Shown piece after piece: positions 17,699 through 28,178 of a DNA stretch of 64,000 nt (the stretch's first letter is position 1; every line of letters starts with the position of its first letter). Made by a program: the position numbers and the translations under genes. A model generated the notes under the pieces. It saw only the letters and a program-made list of their open reading frames with translations. It did no database searches and was not told the DNA's origin. Source of the DNA: Fulvivirga maritima (GTDB lineage Bacteria; Bacteroidota; Bacteroidia; Cytophagales; Cyclobacteriaceae); the NCBI RefSeq assembly GCF_021389955.1, contig NZ_CP089980.1, forward strand, positions 3,281,001 to 3,345,000. The letters are read 5' to 3'.

Positions 17699-18547
17699 AT
17701 GAAACGAATATTAGTTCCTACAGATTTTTCAGATCAGGCAAAATATGCCCTTGATGCTGCACATAAGATAGCCTTAAAAACAGGAGCCGCTCTTGTTTTA
17801 ATACATGTTATTGAAGATGCTAATGTTACTTCTGTTCATTATACCGGAGAGGTGGAGCTGCCAGAAATGACAGACCGACTGTTTATGATGCGTATGATTG
17901 AAAAGGGTAAGAAGAACCTTGAAAAATTGGCTACTAGTGAGGCTTTTGCTGACATAGTGGTGGAGCAAGAATTACGTATTGGTAGTCCTTATCATAATAT
18001 CAGAGATATTGTAAGTGAGCAGGAGGTAGATTTAGTAGTAATGGGTACCAAAGGAAGCTCTGGTGTAGAAGAATTTTTAATTGGCTCTAATGCCGAGAAA
18101 GTAGTTAGACATGCTAAATGCCCTGTTTTAACCATTCATGAAAAGCTACAAAGTGACTCTTTAGATACTATAGTGTATGCCACCGCTTTAGATGAAGATG
18201 AAATTGCTTCTTTTGAAGTAGTAAAAGCATTCCAGGCTATGTATGGAGCTAAAATTAATATCGTAAGAATTAATACACCTAATAACTTCCAGCCTGATAG
18301 AGTGGCGCTAAAAGAGTTAGAAGAATTTGCCGAAAAGCTAGGGGTAGATAATTATGAAGTGAGAATTTTTAACGATAACTCTGAAGAGGAGGGTATCATC
18401 TACTTTGCGGAGCAAGTAAAAGCAGAGCTGATAGCCATGGCCACTCATGGTAGAACAGGGCTATCACACCTGCTGGGAGGAAGTATAGCCGAAGATGTGG
18501 TGAACCACACCAGAAGGCCAGTACTTACCTACTCTTTGAAAAAATAA
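17699..18547 (+). CDS. Tandem-domain universal stress protein
   Basis: The 282-residue protein has two UspA domains in tandem, residues about 1-145 and 155-282. The first starts [20 protein letters not shown] and carries the ATP-binding loop [20 protein letters not shown]. The second carries [20 protein letters not shown]. Both loops keep the G-x2-G-x(9)-G-S pattern typical of the nucleotide-binding subgroup. Such proteins are cytoplasmic and accumulate under stress or growth arrest; their precise targets are unknown. The gene is convergent with the lipoprotein gene, with only one base between the stop codons. Confidence 0.93.
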   Translation: MKRILVPTDFSDQAKYALDAAHKIALKTGAALVLIHVIEDANVTSVHYTGEVELPEMTDRLFMMRMIEKGKKNLEKLATSEAFADIVVEQELRIGSPYHNIRDIVSEQEVDLVVMGTKGSSGVEEFLIGSNAEKVVRHAKCPVLTIHEKLQSDSLDTIVYATALDEDEIASFEVVKAFQAMYGAKINIVRINTPNNFQPDRVALKELEEFAEKLGVDNYEVRIFNDNSEEEGIIYFAEQVKAELIAMATHGRTGLSHLLGGSIAEDVVNHTRRPVLTYSLKK

Positions 18548-18548
18548 G

Positions 18549-19052
18549 TTATTCGGCCGTGCCGCTAAGTCTTAAGAAGAGTTCAAAATCTGAAGGCGCC
18601 GCGTCTACCGAGCCGGAAACTACTATTTGAACTTCATTGTCATCAGCCAATGCCTGGTTGATGACATTGAAGAAAGTATTGTCCTGAAATCTGATGTTCT
18701 GACCTGACGGATCATTGTTAATAGTACTAATCTCCACCGGAGAAAGTGTTACCGAAGCACTAGTCTGCACTATGCTTAGTGTAATGGTAATCGTTTCCGC
18801 TTCTCCAGAGAAATTATTCACTCCGAAAAACATTTGAGTAATAGCGTAATCAGGATCAGACATGCCATTAACATCATTGCTAAAGTCAAAAGAAAATGTA
18901 GGAGCAAATGCCGTTGAATTGGTTAGCGGTAAAGTTATACTTTGCCTTTGGTCTAGTTCTGCGCGGGCCGGAGCTTCATCGCCATCATCATCACTACAAG
19001 CTATCAATAATAAGCCTACTATTAGAGCTGCAAAAAATTGGGTTAGTTTCAT
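18549..19052 (-). CDS. Hypothetical lipoprotein
   Basis: The 167-residue product starts with a lipoprotein signal (MKLTQFFAALIVGLLLIAC), with lipidated Cys followed by SDDDGDEAP. That acidic stretch after the Cys suggests surface export in Bacteroidota. The mature part is rich in Ser, Thr and beta-type residues (ETITITLSIVQTSASVTLS), as in small beta-sandwich domains. No family was recognised. The gene points towards the universal stress protein gene and has no terminator between them. Confidence 0.7.
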   Translation of the reverse strand: MKLTQFFAALIVGLLLIACSDDDGDEAPARAELDQRQSITLPLTNSTAFAPTFSFDFSNDVNGMSDPDYAITQMFFGVNNFSGEAETITITLSIVQTSASVTLSPVEISTINNDPSGQNIRFQDNTFFNVINQALADDNEVQIVVSGSVDAAPSDFELFLRLSGTAE

Positions 19053-19217
19053 ACTAAAAGTTGGTTTTATGAAAAACAGTAAATTATCAGCTTTTTCATG
19101 AATATAAAAGATATTTAAAACATTATAAGAAGGTATGTAGGTTTTGAATAGAAAGTTAGCGTAATACTCAGGTCAAAAGTTTATTCAGCGCTTTCGTTTT
19201 TATAATTTTACATTCAC

Positions 19218-22200
19218 ATGTCTGCAGAAAGTTTCATAATTTATAGATCCTCAGCGGGTTCTGGTAAAACCTACACGCTTACTAAGGAGTACCTTAAGCT
19301 CGCATTAAAGAGTACACGTTACTACAAATACATCCTGGCCGTGACCTTTACCAATAAGGCCATGCAGGAGATGAAAAACAGGATTATACAGAAACTACAT
19401 GAGTTTTCTGAAGGTAAAATGGATGGCATGGCTGAGGAGCTAATGGCTCATGCTAACTTAGATGAGACTACTTTTCAGCTCAAATGCAGGCAAATACTCA
19501 CGGAAATACTACATGGTTATTCTCACTTTTCTATTAGCACAATAGATGCCTTTTTTCAAAAGGTAATCAGAAGTTTTGCTAAGGAATTAGGCCTCGCCGG
19601 TAGTTATAGGCTGGAAATGGATATTGATCTTATTCTTATTCAGATTGTTGATGACCTGCTTTTTGAGGTAACAGACAATAAGGACATTAGAGAGTGGATC
19701 ATTCGCTTTGCGCGAGAAAACCTGCAGGAAGGTAATAATTGGGATGTAAGAAGGAATATCAAAGACCTGGCGCGTGAGCTTTTTAATGAGAGCTTCAAAA
19801 ATATTGAAGATGAAATAGCGGGGCATGATCACACGCTGGTAAAGAAGTTAAAAGCTGCTGTAGATGAAATAATAGCTGTTTTTGAGAATAAAATGCATTC
19901 GTTGGGAACTGAAGGATTAAGCCAGCTCAAAGCCAATGGTTTAGAAATAGCCGATTTTTCATATGGCCGAAGTGGTGCTATGGGCCATCTCTATAAAATC
20001 TGTAAAGACAATAAATCTTACGAGCCGGGCAAACGCTTACTCTCCGCTATGGAAGGAGGCAGCTGGTATAAGAAAACCTCAAAAAAGGCCGATGTTATAG
20101 ATATGGCTTTGGCCTCTGGTCTGGAAGATATATTGCGGCAATCAATAGATTATTATGAGCAGCAGTTTGAGGTGTATAGCACGGCACTTCAAATCAAAAA
20201 ATTTTTGTATGGTTATGGTCTGCTGGCTGATCTGGCACGCAAGCTACAGGAATATAAAAAGGAAAATGATGTCATGCTTATTTCTGATGCTACTCGCTTT
20301 TTGAAAGAGCTGGTGCAAGATGCAGACACCCCTTTTGTATATGAAAAAGTGGGTTCTTTTTACAGGCATTACCTTATTGATGAGTTTCAGGATACCTCCG
20401 GCTTTCAGTGGGACAGTTTTAGGCCGTTAATAGATGATAGCTTGGCGCAAGGTTATAAAAACCTGGTGGTAGGAGACATTAAACAGTCCATTTATAGGTG
20501 GCGAGGAGGCGACTGGGAACTGCTTTTAAATAAAATAGAAAACGATATTGGGTCAAACCGTACCTCCAACAAGGTACTGGATACCAACTTTAGAAGTGAG
20601 GCTAATATCATTCAGTTTAATAATAGCATTTTTAAACTTCTGCCTCATGTGCTAATGAATGCGGGTGGCAGTGATCAGGATCCTGAATGGCAGGTGCTGG
20701 ATCAGGTGTATGAAGATACTTACCAGAAAATACCACCTCATAAACTTGAAAACCCTCAAGGCTATGTCAATATCACTTTTCATAAAGATGAAGAGGAAGA
20801 TAAGTGGAAAGATAAAGTAAGTAGACAGCTGCCACTGGTGGTAGAGGAGCTGCAAGAGAAAGGCGTTCCTTTGAAGGAAGTCGCCATTTTGGTGAGGACA
20901 AACAGGGAAGGTAAAAGCATAGCAGATTATCTTTCTGACTACGAACAATCCGGACAAGCTAAAGAGGGCTACAGATATGATGTAGTGTCTAATGAATCCT
21001 TGTTTTTGGCAGCCTCACCGGCCGTACGAGTGGTGGTGTCAGCACTACGTTATCTGGGAGATGCAAAAGATAAGGTGGTACAGGCTCAGCTGGTATATGA
21101 TTATCAAAAAGCCATTAAAAAGTCAGATGAATCAGTAAGCAAGCTCATGCAGTCTATCAGCCAAGGGAGGTTTGAAGAATGGCTGCCAGCAGAATTTTTT
21201 GCAAGAAAAGCCTATTTACTCCATTTGCCTTTTTATGAATTGGCGGAAGACTTGATCAATATTTTTCAGGTAAACCAGCTACATGGGCAGTTTGCATACC
21301 TACAAACCTTCCAGGATCTGATATTGAAGTTCACTCAAAATGAAAAGGGTGATGTGTTCTCGTTTTTAGAATGGTGGGATGAGAAAGGTTCCAAAGCCAG
21401 TATTAAGGTGGCTGATGACCTTGATGCTATTAGAATAATGACTATCCATAAGTCAAAAGGCTTAGAATATACTTCTGTTATCGTTCCTTTTTGTGATTGG
21501 GAAATAGACCATCAGCGTTCTCCTATTATCTGGACGGCCTCTGATCAGCCGCCTTTTAACATAGGGCACTTGCCGTTGAAATATAAAAAGGATCTGGCTG
21601 CCACCGTTTATAAGAAGGACTATGAAGAGGAGAAGATCAAGGCGCATTTAGATAATCTCAATGTGCTCTATGTGGCCTTTACCCGGGCAGCGCATAACTT
21701 ATGGGTAATGGCTCCTGATAAGAATAGACAGATATCTAAAGTAATAAGAGATACTCTTGAAAATAGTAATTTCGAGTTGCACGAAGCTTGGGATGCGGAA
21801 AAAAGTGTGTTTGAGTATGGAAATAGAGATTATAAGTTTGAAATAGAAGAGGAGCCAGCCAAACCCGCACTCACTTTAAAGAGCTATCAGCATTTTGATT
21901 GGCGACAGAAAATAGCTGTAAAAAATGCAAGTAAGGATTTTACCGAAGAAGATAATCGTCGGGTGAAGATCAATTACGGAATCCTGATTCATAAAATGCT
22001 GGCCAGTGTGCAGGTTCTGGCTGATCAGAAGCAGGCTTTAGAGGGCTTGCGCTATGATGAAGGACTTAATAAAGATCAGATTAAAGAAATATCGGCCCTT
22101 TTAAAAGATCTTTTGGCTAATCCTTCAGCTAAAGGATGGTTCACGTCAGACTGGAAGGTGTATAATGAAATGCCCATAATAGTGCCCGGTGCAGAGTACC

Positions 22201-22385
22201 GATTAGACAGGGTGATGATAAAACAAAATAAGGCCATTATTATTGATTATAAAACGGGTATTCCTAAAAGAGCAGATCAAAAACAGATGGCCAATTACAA
22301 ATCATTACTCGCTGACATGGGCTATAATGAAGTGCAAGGCTACCTCTGGTATCTTGGCGAAAACCGAGTAGAAGAAGTGCTTTAG
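19218..22385 (+). CDS. addA: UvrD-type helicase-nuclease, AddA/RecB-like
   Basis: The 1055-residue protein is the helicase-nuclease subunit of an AddAB-type double-strand-break repair complex. All superfamily 1A helicase motifs are visible: I SAGSGKTYTL (near residue 11), Ia VTFTNKAMQEMKNR, II LIDEFQDTS, III VVGDIKQSIYRWRG, IV LDTNFRSEANII, V TIHKSKGLEYTSVIVP and VI NVLYVAFTRAAHNLW. A C-terminal PD-(D/E)xK nuclease domain has EYRLDRVM and IIIDYKTG near residues 990-1015. AddA resects broken DNA ends to produce ssDNA for RecA. A matching AddB-like gene lies 2.9 kb downstream in the same direction, separated by two sugar-metabolism genes. The ATG at 19218 begins just before the Walker A motif. 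Confidence 0.92.
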   Translation: MSAESFIIYRSSAGSGKTYTLTKEYLKLALKSTRYYKYILAVTFTNKAMQEMKNRIIQKLHEFSEGKMDGMAEELMAHANLDETTFQLKCRQILTEILHGYSHFSISTIDAFFQKVIRSFAKELGLAGSYRLEMDIDLILIQIVDDLLFEVTDNKDIREWIIRFARENLQEGNNWDVRRNIKDLARELFNESFKNIEDEIAGHDHTLVKKLKAAVDEIIAVFENKMHSLGTEGLSQLKANGLEIADFSYGRSGAMGHLYKICKDNKSYEPGKRLLSAMEGGSWYKKTSKKADVIDMALASGLEDILRQSIDYYEQQFEVYSTALQIKKFLYGYGLLADLARKLQEYKKENDVMLISDATRFLKELVQDADTPFVYEKVGSFYRHYLIDEFQDTSGFQWDSFRPLIDDSLAQGYKNLVVGDIKQSIYRWRGGDWELLLNKIENDIGSNRTSNKVLDTNFRSEANIIQFNNSIFKLLPHVLMNAGGSDQDPEWQVLDQVYEDTYQKIPPHKLENPQGYVNITFHKDEEEDKWKDKVSRQLPLVVEELQEKGVPLKEVAILVRTNREGKSIADYLSDYEQSGQAKEGYRYDVVSNESLFLAASPAVRVVVSALRYLGDAKDKVVQAQLVYDYQKAIKKSDESVSKLMQSISQGRFEEWLPAEFFARKAYLLHLPFYELAEDLINIFQVNQLHGQFAYLQTFQDLILKFTQNEKGDVFSFLEWWDEKGSKASIKVADDLDAIRIMTIHKSKGLEYTSVIVPFCDWEIDHQRSPIIWTASDQPPFNIGHLPLKYKKDLAATVYKKDYEEEKIKAHLDNLNVLYVAFTRAAHNLWVMAPDKNRQISKVIRDTLENSNFELHEAWDAEKSVFEYGNRDYKFEIEEEPAKPALTLKSYQHFDWRQKIAVKNASKDFTEEDNRRVKINYGILIHKMLASVQVLADQKQALEGLRYDEGLNKDQIKEISALLKDLLANPSAKGWFTSDWKVYNEMPIIVPGAEYRLDRVMIKQNKAIIIDYKTGIPKRADQKQMANYKSLLADMGYNEVQGYLWYLGENRVEEVL

Positions 22386-22472
22386 AAAGGTATTATTCCT
22401 TAAAAGATGCCTTTTAGGCTAACAATTTTTCATGGTAGGCATTATTATAATGTTGTTTTTAATTAATTGACC

Positions 22473-23273
22473 ATGAAAAAACTAGCTAATCAAACCGCCA
22501 TAATTACAGGATCAAGTTCAGGAATAGGACAGGCCATAGCCATAGCCATGGCTAATGCAGGAGCCAAAATATGTATAAACTACCATAGTAGTGAAGAAGG
22601 TGCGGAAGAGACTCAGGAAGAAATAGAGAAAGCCGGAGCCAAATCTATCATAGTTCAGGCTGACACCAGCAAGCCGGAAGATGTCAAAAAAATGTTTGAC
22701 AAAACCATTGAGGCTTTTGGTACGGTAGATATTGTGGTAAGCAATGCCGGCGTACAAAAAGATGCTCCTTTTCTGGAAATGGAATATGAAGACTGGAAAA
22801 AGCTGATAGATATCAACTTAAACGGTCAGTTTCTCTGCGCAAAAGAGGCCGCCAAAGAATTTATTAAAAGAGGAATAGTCAAAGACAGATCTGCCGCTGC
22901 TGGTAAGATTATCTGCATGAGTTCTGTGCATGATGTTATTCCCTGGGGTGGGCATATTAACTATGCTACCGCTAAAGCAGGCATACTTATGTTCGTGAAA
23001 ACGCTCGCTCAGGAGCTTGGGCCACACAAGATTAGAGTGAATGCCTTAAGCCCGGGAGCTATTAAAACGGATATAAATAAAGATGTATGGTCTGATGAGG
23101 AGGCTAATAAAAAGCTTAAAGAGTTAATTCCTTATGGCAGAATAGGAGAGCCTGAAGATATAGGAAAAGCTGCAGTGTGGCTCGCTTCTGATGATTCTGA
23201 TTATATGCATGGCCAAACACTTTATATAGATGGAGGGATGACCCTATACCCGGGTTTTAGTGATAACGGATAA
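22473..23273 (+). CDS. Short-chain dehydrogenase, glucose 1-dehydrogenase-like
   Basis: The 266-residue NAD(P)-dependent enzyme has the classical SDR signatures. The cofactor loop GSSSGIGQAIA is near residue 13, NAGVQ near residue 92, and the catalytic Ser of MSSVHDVIP is followed by YATAKAG (Tyr-x3-Lys). The C-terminus SDYMHGQTLYIDGGMTLYPG is typical of glucose 1-dehydrogenases. The ATG at 22473 was chosen; a TTG two codons earlier has no support. It lies 7 bp before a GH15 glucosidase gene, so the two probably form an operon. In that arrangement glucose released by the glucosidase could be oxidised here (inference). Confidence 0.88.
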   Translation: MKKLANQTAIITGSSSGIGQAIAIAMANAGAKICINYHSSEEGAEETQEEIEKAGAKSIIVQADTSKPEDVKKMFDKTIEAFGTVDIVVSNAGVQKDAPFLEMEYEDWKKLIDINLNGQFLCAKEAAKEFIKRGIVKDRSAAAGKIICMSSVHDVIPWGGHINYATAKAGILMFVKTLAQELGPHKIRVNALSPGAIKTDINKDVWSDEEANKKLKELIPYGRIGEPEDIGKAAVWLASDDSDYMHGQTLYIDGGMTLYPGFSDNG

Positions 23274-23280
23274 GAGATTT

Positions 23281-25113
23281 ATGAATAAAGAAGAAAGTAA
23301 CTATAACCCCATAGCCAACTATGGGGTTATTGGTAATCAAAATACTATTGCCCTGGTAGGAATGGATGGAGCCATTGATTTTATGTGCTTCCCCAGGTTT
23401 GACTCACCATCCATTTTTGCTTCTATTTTGGATAAACAAAAAGGAGGCAGTTTTCAGATTATTCCTGATCTGAAAGACGTTGACTATAAGCAGCAATATT
23501 TGCCAGAGACTAATGTTTTGGTCACTCGCTTTTTGGCTTATGAAGGCATGGTAGAGATTACTGATTTTATGCCAGTAAAACCGTTAGAAGGTAGCTGTGA
23601 GCTGATTAGAAAAGTGACTGTAATCCGGGGAAAAGTGGCCTTTAAAATGAAATGTGAGCCCCGCTTTGAATATGCTCGCGAAAAAGGTAAAGCTATAGCT
23701 AAAGATTCAGGACAGGTGTTTTTTGAAGATGGTGAACAGGCAGAGTTTATTCGCCTGGTTTCAGATGTTCAACTTACTGCCGGTGAGCATGATGCCACGG
23801 CTGAGTTTGAGCTGGAAGAAAAGGAATCGGCTTGTTTTGTGCTGGAAGCGGTTAATTCAGAAGATGAAACTGATGAATTCGGAACAGACTTAAACGGAAA
23901 AGTACACCAGCTTTTTACAGAAACTGTAAACTACTGGAAAAGTTGGGTAGGTAAATCAAAATATAAAGGCAAGTGGCTGGATATGGTGCATAGATCTGCG
24001 CTTACTTTAAAGTTGCTTACTTCTCATAAATATGGAGCTCCCGTAGCAGCAGCTACTTTTGGTTTGCCAGAGCACATAGGTGGCACCCGTAACTGGGATT
24101 ACCGGTTTACCTGGATCAGAGACGCTGCCTTTACCATGTATGCTTTTATTCGCCTCGGTTATACTGCAGAGGCCGGTCATTTTATGGATTGGATTCGCCA
24201 CCAGTTTGATGAAAATATGCAGGATGGTAGTGAGCTACAGCTTATGTACGGTGTAGATGGCCGTGCTGAACTCAAGGAAATAGAGCTCGATCACTTGGAA
24301 GGATATATGCATTCCACTCCGGTAAGAATAGGAAATGAAGCCTATGATCAGCTGCAGATGGATATCTATGGAGAGCTGATGGATAGCATTTACCTGTATG
24401 ATAAATATGGAGAACCTGTCACCTATAATTTCTGGGAATCATTAAAAAGGCATATTGAATATGTGTGTGATAACTGGCGAGCAAAAGATCATGGCATTTG
24501 GGAGATTAGGTCGGAGAAAAGGGAGTTTCTGTACTCACGTGTTATGTGCTGGGTGGCAGTAGATAGAGCCATTAGACTGGCTGAGAAGCGGTCTTTCCCA
24601 TATCCTTTTGAGCGATGGAGAAATGTGCGTGATGAGATTTATAAAAATGTGTATGAAGACTTTTGGAATGATGATTTAAAGGCCTTTGTGCAATATAAAG
24701 GGGCTGATGTGCTGGATGCCTCCGCACTGCTAATGCCGCTGGTACGTTTTATCAGTCCTTATGATCCGCGCTGGCAAACCACTATGGAAGCTATAGAAGA
24801 AAAGCTGGCTACAGATTCATTGGTTTACCGATATAATACAGAGCATGATATAGATGGACTGAGCTCGGAGGAGGGTACTTTTTCAGTATGTTCATTCTGG
24901 TATGTGGAGTGCTTGTGCCGTGGAGGTCAGTTAGAAAAGGCCAGACTGTTTTTTGAGAAAATGCTTTCTTATGGAAATCACTTAGGTCTTTTTGCGGAGC
25001 AAATAGGGTTGCGTGGGGAACAGTTAGGTAATTTTCCACAGGCTTTCACTCACTTGGGGCTAATAAGTGCCGCTTATGCTATAAATAGAGCCATTGATGT
25101 GGATGAAAGTTGA
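23281..25113 (+). CDS. Glycoside hydrolase family 15 protein (glucoamylase/trehalase-like)
   Basis: The 610-residue protein matches the bacterial GH15 layout. An N-terminal beta-sandwich (about residues 1-220, starting NYNPIANYGVIGNQNT) is followed by an (alpha/alpha)6 barrel. Conserved barrel motifs are TRNWDYRFTWIRDAAFTMYA, then HGIWEIRSEKREFLYSRVMC with the proposed general-acid Glu, and GLRGEQLGNFPQAFTHLGLI with the proposed base Glu. No signal peptide is present, so it acts in the cytoplasm on a glucoside, maltodextrin or trehalose. The ATG at 23281 was preferred to a GTG at 23260 that overlaps the dehydrogenase gene. Substrate choice within GH15 cannot be decided from motifs alone. Confidence 0.9.
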   Translation: MNKEESNYNPIANYGVIGNQNTIALVGMDGAIDFMCFPRFDSPSIFASILDKQKGGSFQIIPDLKDVDYKQQYLPETNVLVTRFLAYEGMVEITDFMPVKPLEGSCELIRKVTVIRGKVAFKMKCEPRFEYAREKGKAIAKDSGQVFFEDGEQAEFIRLVSDVQLTAGEHDATAEFELEEKESACFVLEAVNSEDETDEFGTDLNGKVHQLFTETVNYWKSWVGKSKYKGKWLDMVHRSALTLKLLTSHKYGAPVAAATFGLPEHIGGTRNWDYRFTWIRDAAFTMYAFIRLGYTAEAGHFMDWIRHQFDENMQDGSELQLMYGVDGRAELKEIELDHLEGYMHSTPVRIGNEAYDQLQMDIYGELMDSIYLYDKYGEPVTYNFWESLKRHIEYVCDNWRAKDHGIWEIRSEKREFLYSRVMCWVAVDRAIRLAEKRSFPYPFERWRNVRDEIYKNVYEDFWNDDLKAFVQYKGADVLDASALLMPLVRFISPYDPRWQTTMEAIEEKLATDSLVYRYNTEHDIDGLSSEEGTFSVCSFWYVECLCRGGQLEKARLFFEKMLSYGNHLGLFAEQIGLRGEQLGNFPQAFTHLGLISAAYAINRAIDVDES

Positions 25114-25283
25114 GTGCGCACTCTAGAATAAAAAGATCTAGGGATTAAGCCAATACTCTGGTAATATCAGCAGGCTCAGGGAGATAGCTCTATAAAATTT
25201 ATTAGCTTCGCTCTTACTTTTAATGGTAAAAGAAAAATACTCCTTTTCTCTCGCTAAAAGAGAGGCTCAGAGTAAGACTATCT

Positions 25284-28130
25284 ATGAAAAGATTCATCCA
25301 GGAAATAGCTGAAGATATTTTACAAAAGCATGGTGAGCATTTGGCAGATGTAACCGTCATTTTTCCTAACAGAAGAGCGGGTCTTTTTTTAAGAGAAAGT
25401 CTGCGAGATCTGGTTAACAAGCCTACCTGGTCTCCTAATATTCTCTCTTTTCAGGATTTTATAGCTCAGCAAGTGCCTACTCAAGTAGCTGATAAGCTGT
25501 TTTTAACACATCAGCTATTTGATGTTTACAATAAAATAATGAAAGCTAAAGAAGGTTTTGATCGCTTTTATTATTGGGGACAAATGCTGCTAAAAGATTT
25601 TGATGATGTAGATAAATATCTGGTCAATACAGAAAATTTATACACTAACCTAAGCAGGCAGAAGCAGTTGGATCTCACTTTTGATTTTCTTATGCCTGAA
25701 CAGAAGGAAATTATTCAGCGCTTTTGGCAAGGCTTTGATCAAACTAAATCAGAGCAGAAAGAACGGTTTGAGTTTGTTTGGGATCGGCTTTTTAAGGTTT
25801 ACACAGAATTTCAGAGATTACTCAAGAGCCAAAACCTGGCCTATGAAGGCATGCAGTACCGCTATGTAGCGGAAAATCTGGATAGGTTGACCTTTAAAAA
25901 AAGTAGCGGCCCGGTTATTTTTGCTGGGTTTAATGCATTGAATCTGGCAGAAGAGAAGATAATAAGCTTCTTTTTAGAAAAGAAAAATGCCGAAATGATC
26001 TGGGATCTGGATGGTTATTATCTGGAAGATAAAAATCAGGAGGCAGGCGTTTTTCTTCGTGAGTATAGAAATAAAAACATTTTTGCTCCTACTTTCCCAC
26101 AAGATGTACCTCATTTCTTAAAGAATACCCCTAAGCGGATTGAAGTGGCCGGCGTGCCTCAGTATGTGGGACAAGCTAAGATTGTTGGGCAGCGGCTGGG
26201 AGAGTTGCTGGCTGAGAATCCTGATTTAGACCTACGCAAAGTAGCAGTAGTGCTGGCAGATGAGGCTTTGCTTTTTCCGCTACTCCATTCTTTGCCGGAA
26301 GGCATAGAAGCTATAAATGTGACAATGGGTTTTCCGCTGGCCTATGCGCCTATAAACAGCCTTATAGAGCATATTCTGGATTTACAGCGCACCATTCGTC
26401 ATGATCCTGATGGAAATGTCATGTATAGCTTTAAGCCAACACTGGCTATATTGAGGCACCCACTAGTGCTACCTTTTGATACCGAGGCGATAGAAAAACT
26501 AGCTGAAACCATAGAGGCGGATAATAAGGTCTTTTTGATTCAAAGTGACCTGATAGAGCATCCTTTGATTTCTGCGATATTTCAGGAAGCCAGAGATAAA
26601 TTGGTTACTTACCTGTCTCACATTTTGCTGGTGCTACATGGTGGAAAGGAGAATGCAGAGATAGAGGTGGAATACATCCATCATTTTTATCAGATACTTA
26701 ACCGATATGAGGAGCTGCTGTCTGATGTAGATAAAAAAACTGATCTGGCATCTTTCAGCAGATTGTTTAAACAGCTGATAAGCACCGAAAGGCTACCTTT
26801 TTCTGGTGAGCCGCTTAACGGTTTACAAATCATGGGTGTGCTGGAAACTCGTAACCTGGATTTCGAACAGGTATTTGTACTTTCTATGAATGAAGACCTT
26901 TTTCCATCACAAGGAGGGAAGCATTCATTCATTCCTTATAATCTTAGAAAAGCCTACGGACTACCTAATTTTGATCAGCAAGATGCTATCTATGCGTACC
27001 TTTTCTACAGACTTTTGCAGAGGGCTTCTTCCGTAGAATTTTATTATAATACTGAAGGTAACGATATGGGCGGTGAGGAGATGAGCCGCTTTTTGCAGCA
27101 GCTTATCCATGAGTCTGGCTTTGACATAGAGCAGCGCGTTTTGGCTAATTACGCTGAACTGGAAGAGCGCCGGGAAATAGTGATAGCAAAAGATGAGGAG
27201 GTGCTAGCTCGCTTAAGGCGCTATTTGTTAAATAATGGCCGCGCATACCGCAGGCTGTCTCCTTCAGCACTTAGCACTTATCTGGATTGTCGTTTGCGCT
27301 TTTACTATCGCTACGTAGCTGATTTATATGAAAAAGATGGCATTGATGAAGATGTAGATGCCCGTTCATTGGGTAATGTGCTACACTATGCTATGGAGGT
27401 GCTTTATGATGATTATATTAAAGAGAGAAACAGCGGCATTGCCATAAGAAAAAGTGATTTCAAAAGCTTAAGACTTAGGTTAGAAAGGGCTGCTGTGCGG
27501 GCATTCAGGGAGCAATTCTCTGTAAGTGAAGATAGGGTGTTCTATTTTGAAGGGAAGAATATCATCGCCAAAGAAATCATTAAAGACTTTATGAGTAGCA
27601 TCCTCAGTTTGGATGAAAAATATGCTCCTTTTGATTTGATAGGAGTAGAAAAGAAATACGAGCTAGACCTGCCAGTACAACTCAATAATCAAGAGACAGT
27701 TGTGGGGTTACGTGGTACTATTGACAGGTTGGATAAAAAAGATAATCATGTCCGCTTGATTGATTATAAAACCGGGCAAGACAAGCATAATTTTGATGAA
27801 ATAGCACTACTTTTTGATAGAAAGAAAAAGAATAAGGTGGCCTTTCAGACCATGTATTATGCTTTGCTTTACCAAAAGGAAAAAGCTCCTGAAGAGGTAA
27901 TGGTGCCAGCTGTTTTTAATAAAGATGCACTATTTCTTGGAGAGGATGTATTGCTGGCTCATAAGAAGTTTGGAGAGGTAAATAATGCTGAGCTTTTTCT
28001 TGCCGAATATACCGAGCATCTCAAGGAGCTGCTGGCAGAGCTTTTCGATCCTGAAGTGCCTTTTGATCAGACTGATGACGAACAGAAATGTAAGTTCTGT
28101 GCTTATAGTAATATTTGTGCCCGAGGATGA
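25284..28130 (+). CDS. addB: PD-(D/E)xK nuclease, AddB-like recombination subunit
   Basis: The 948-residue protein resembles AddB. An N-terminal inactivated helicase part starts VTVIFPNRRAGLFLRESL, where the Walker A lysine is lacking as expected. The C-terminal nuclease domain has LRGTIDRL and VRLIDYKTG with the Asp and Asp-x-Lys catalytic residues. An AddB-type iron-sulfur cage is visible: one Cys in SALSTYLDCRLRFYYRY and a C-x2-C-x5-C motif at the extreme C-terminus (CKFCAYSNIC). It should work with the AddA-like protein encoded at 19218. A short 5' region after the GH15 gene contains a weak hairpin but no clear terminator, so co-transcription with the upstream genes is possible. Confidence 0.88.
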   Translation: MKRFIQEIAEDILQKHGEHLADVTVIFPNRRAGLFLRESLRDLVNKPTWSPNILSFQDFIAQQVPTQVADKLFLTHQLFDVYNKIMKAKEGFDRFYYWGQMLLKDFDDVDKYLVNTENLYTNLSRQKQLDLTFDFLMPEQKEIIQRFWQGFDQTKSEQKERFEFVWDRLFKVYTEFQRLLKSQNLAYEGMQYRYVAENLDRLTFKKSSGPVIFAGFNALNLAEEKIISFFLEKKNAEMIWDLDGYYLEDKNQEAGVFLREYRNKNIFAPTFPQDVPHFLKNTPKRIEVAGVPQYVGQAKIVGQRLGELLAENPDLDLRKVAVVLADEALLFPLLHSLPEGIEAINVTMGFPLAYAPINSLIEHILDLQRTIRHDPDGNVMYSFKPTLAILRHPLVLPFDTEAIEKLAETIEADNKVFLIQSDLIEHPLISAIFQEARDKLVTYLSHILLVLHGGKENAEIEVEYIHHFYQILNRYEELLSDVDKKTDLASFSRLFKQLISTERLPFSGEPLNGLQIMGVLETRNLDFEQVFVLSMNEDLFPSQGGKHSFIPYNLRKAYGLPNFDQQDAIYAYLFYRLLQRASSVEFYYNTEGNDMGGEEMSRFLQQLIHESGFDIEQRVLANYAELEERREIVIAKDEEVLARLRRYLLNNGRAYRRLSPSALSTYLDCRLRFYYRYVADLYEKDGIDEDVDARSLGNVLHYAMEVLYDDYIKERNSGIAIRKSDFKSLRLRLERAAVRAFREQFSVSEDRVFYFEGKNIIAKEIIKDFMSSILSLDEKYAPFDLIGVEKKYELDLPVQLNNQETVVGLRGTIDRLDKKDNHVRLIDYKTGQDKHNFDEIALLFDRKKKNKVAFQTMYYALLYQKEKAPEEVMVPAVFNKDALFLGEDVLLAHKKFGEVNNAELFLAEYTEHLKELLAELFDPEVPFDQTDDEQKCKFCAYSNICARG

Positions 28131-28178
28131 TGTGCCTGAACTAATTTAACTCAATTTTTCACTTAAACCTTTGTTGAA

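Noticed and set aside
10868-25113. SusCD and the GH15 and dehydrogenase genes considered as one polysaccharide utilisation locus
   Set aside because: They lie about 7 kb apart on opposite strands with unrelated genes between them. The GH15 enzyme lacks an export signal.
19218-28130. AddA-like and AddB-like genes considered as part of an antiphage defence island
   Set aside because: These are widespread housekeeping recombination proteins, and no defence-type neighbour is present.
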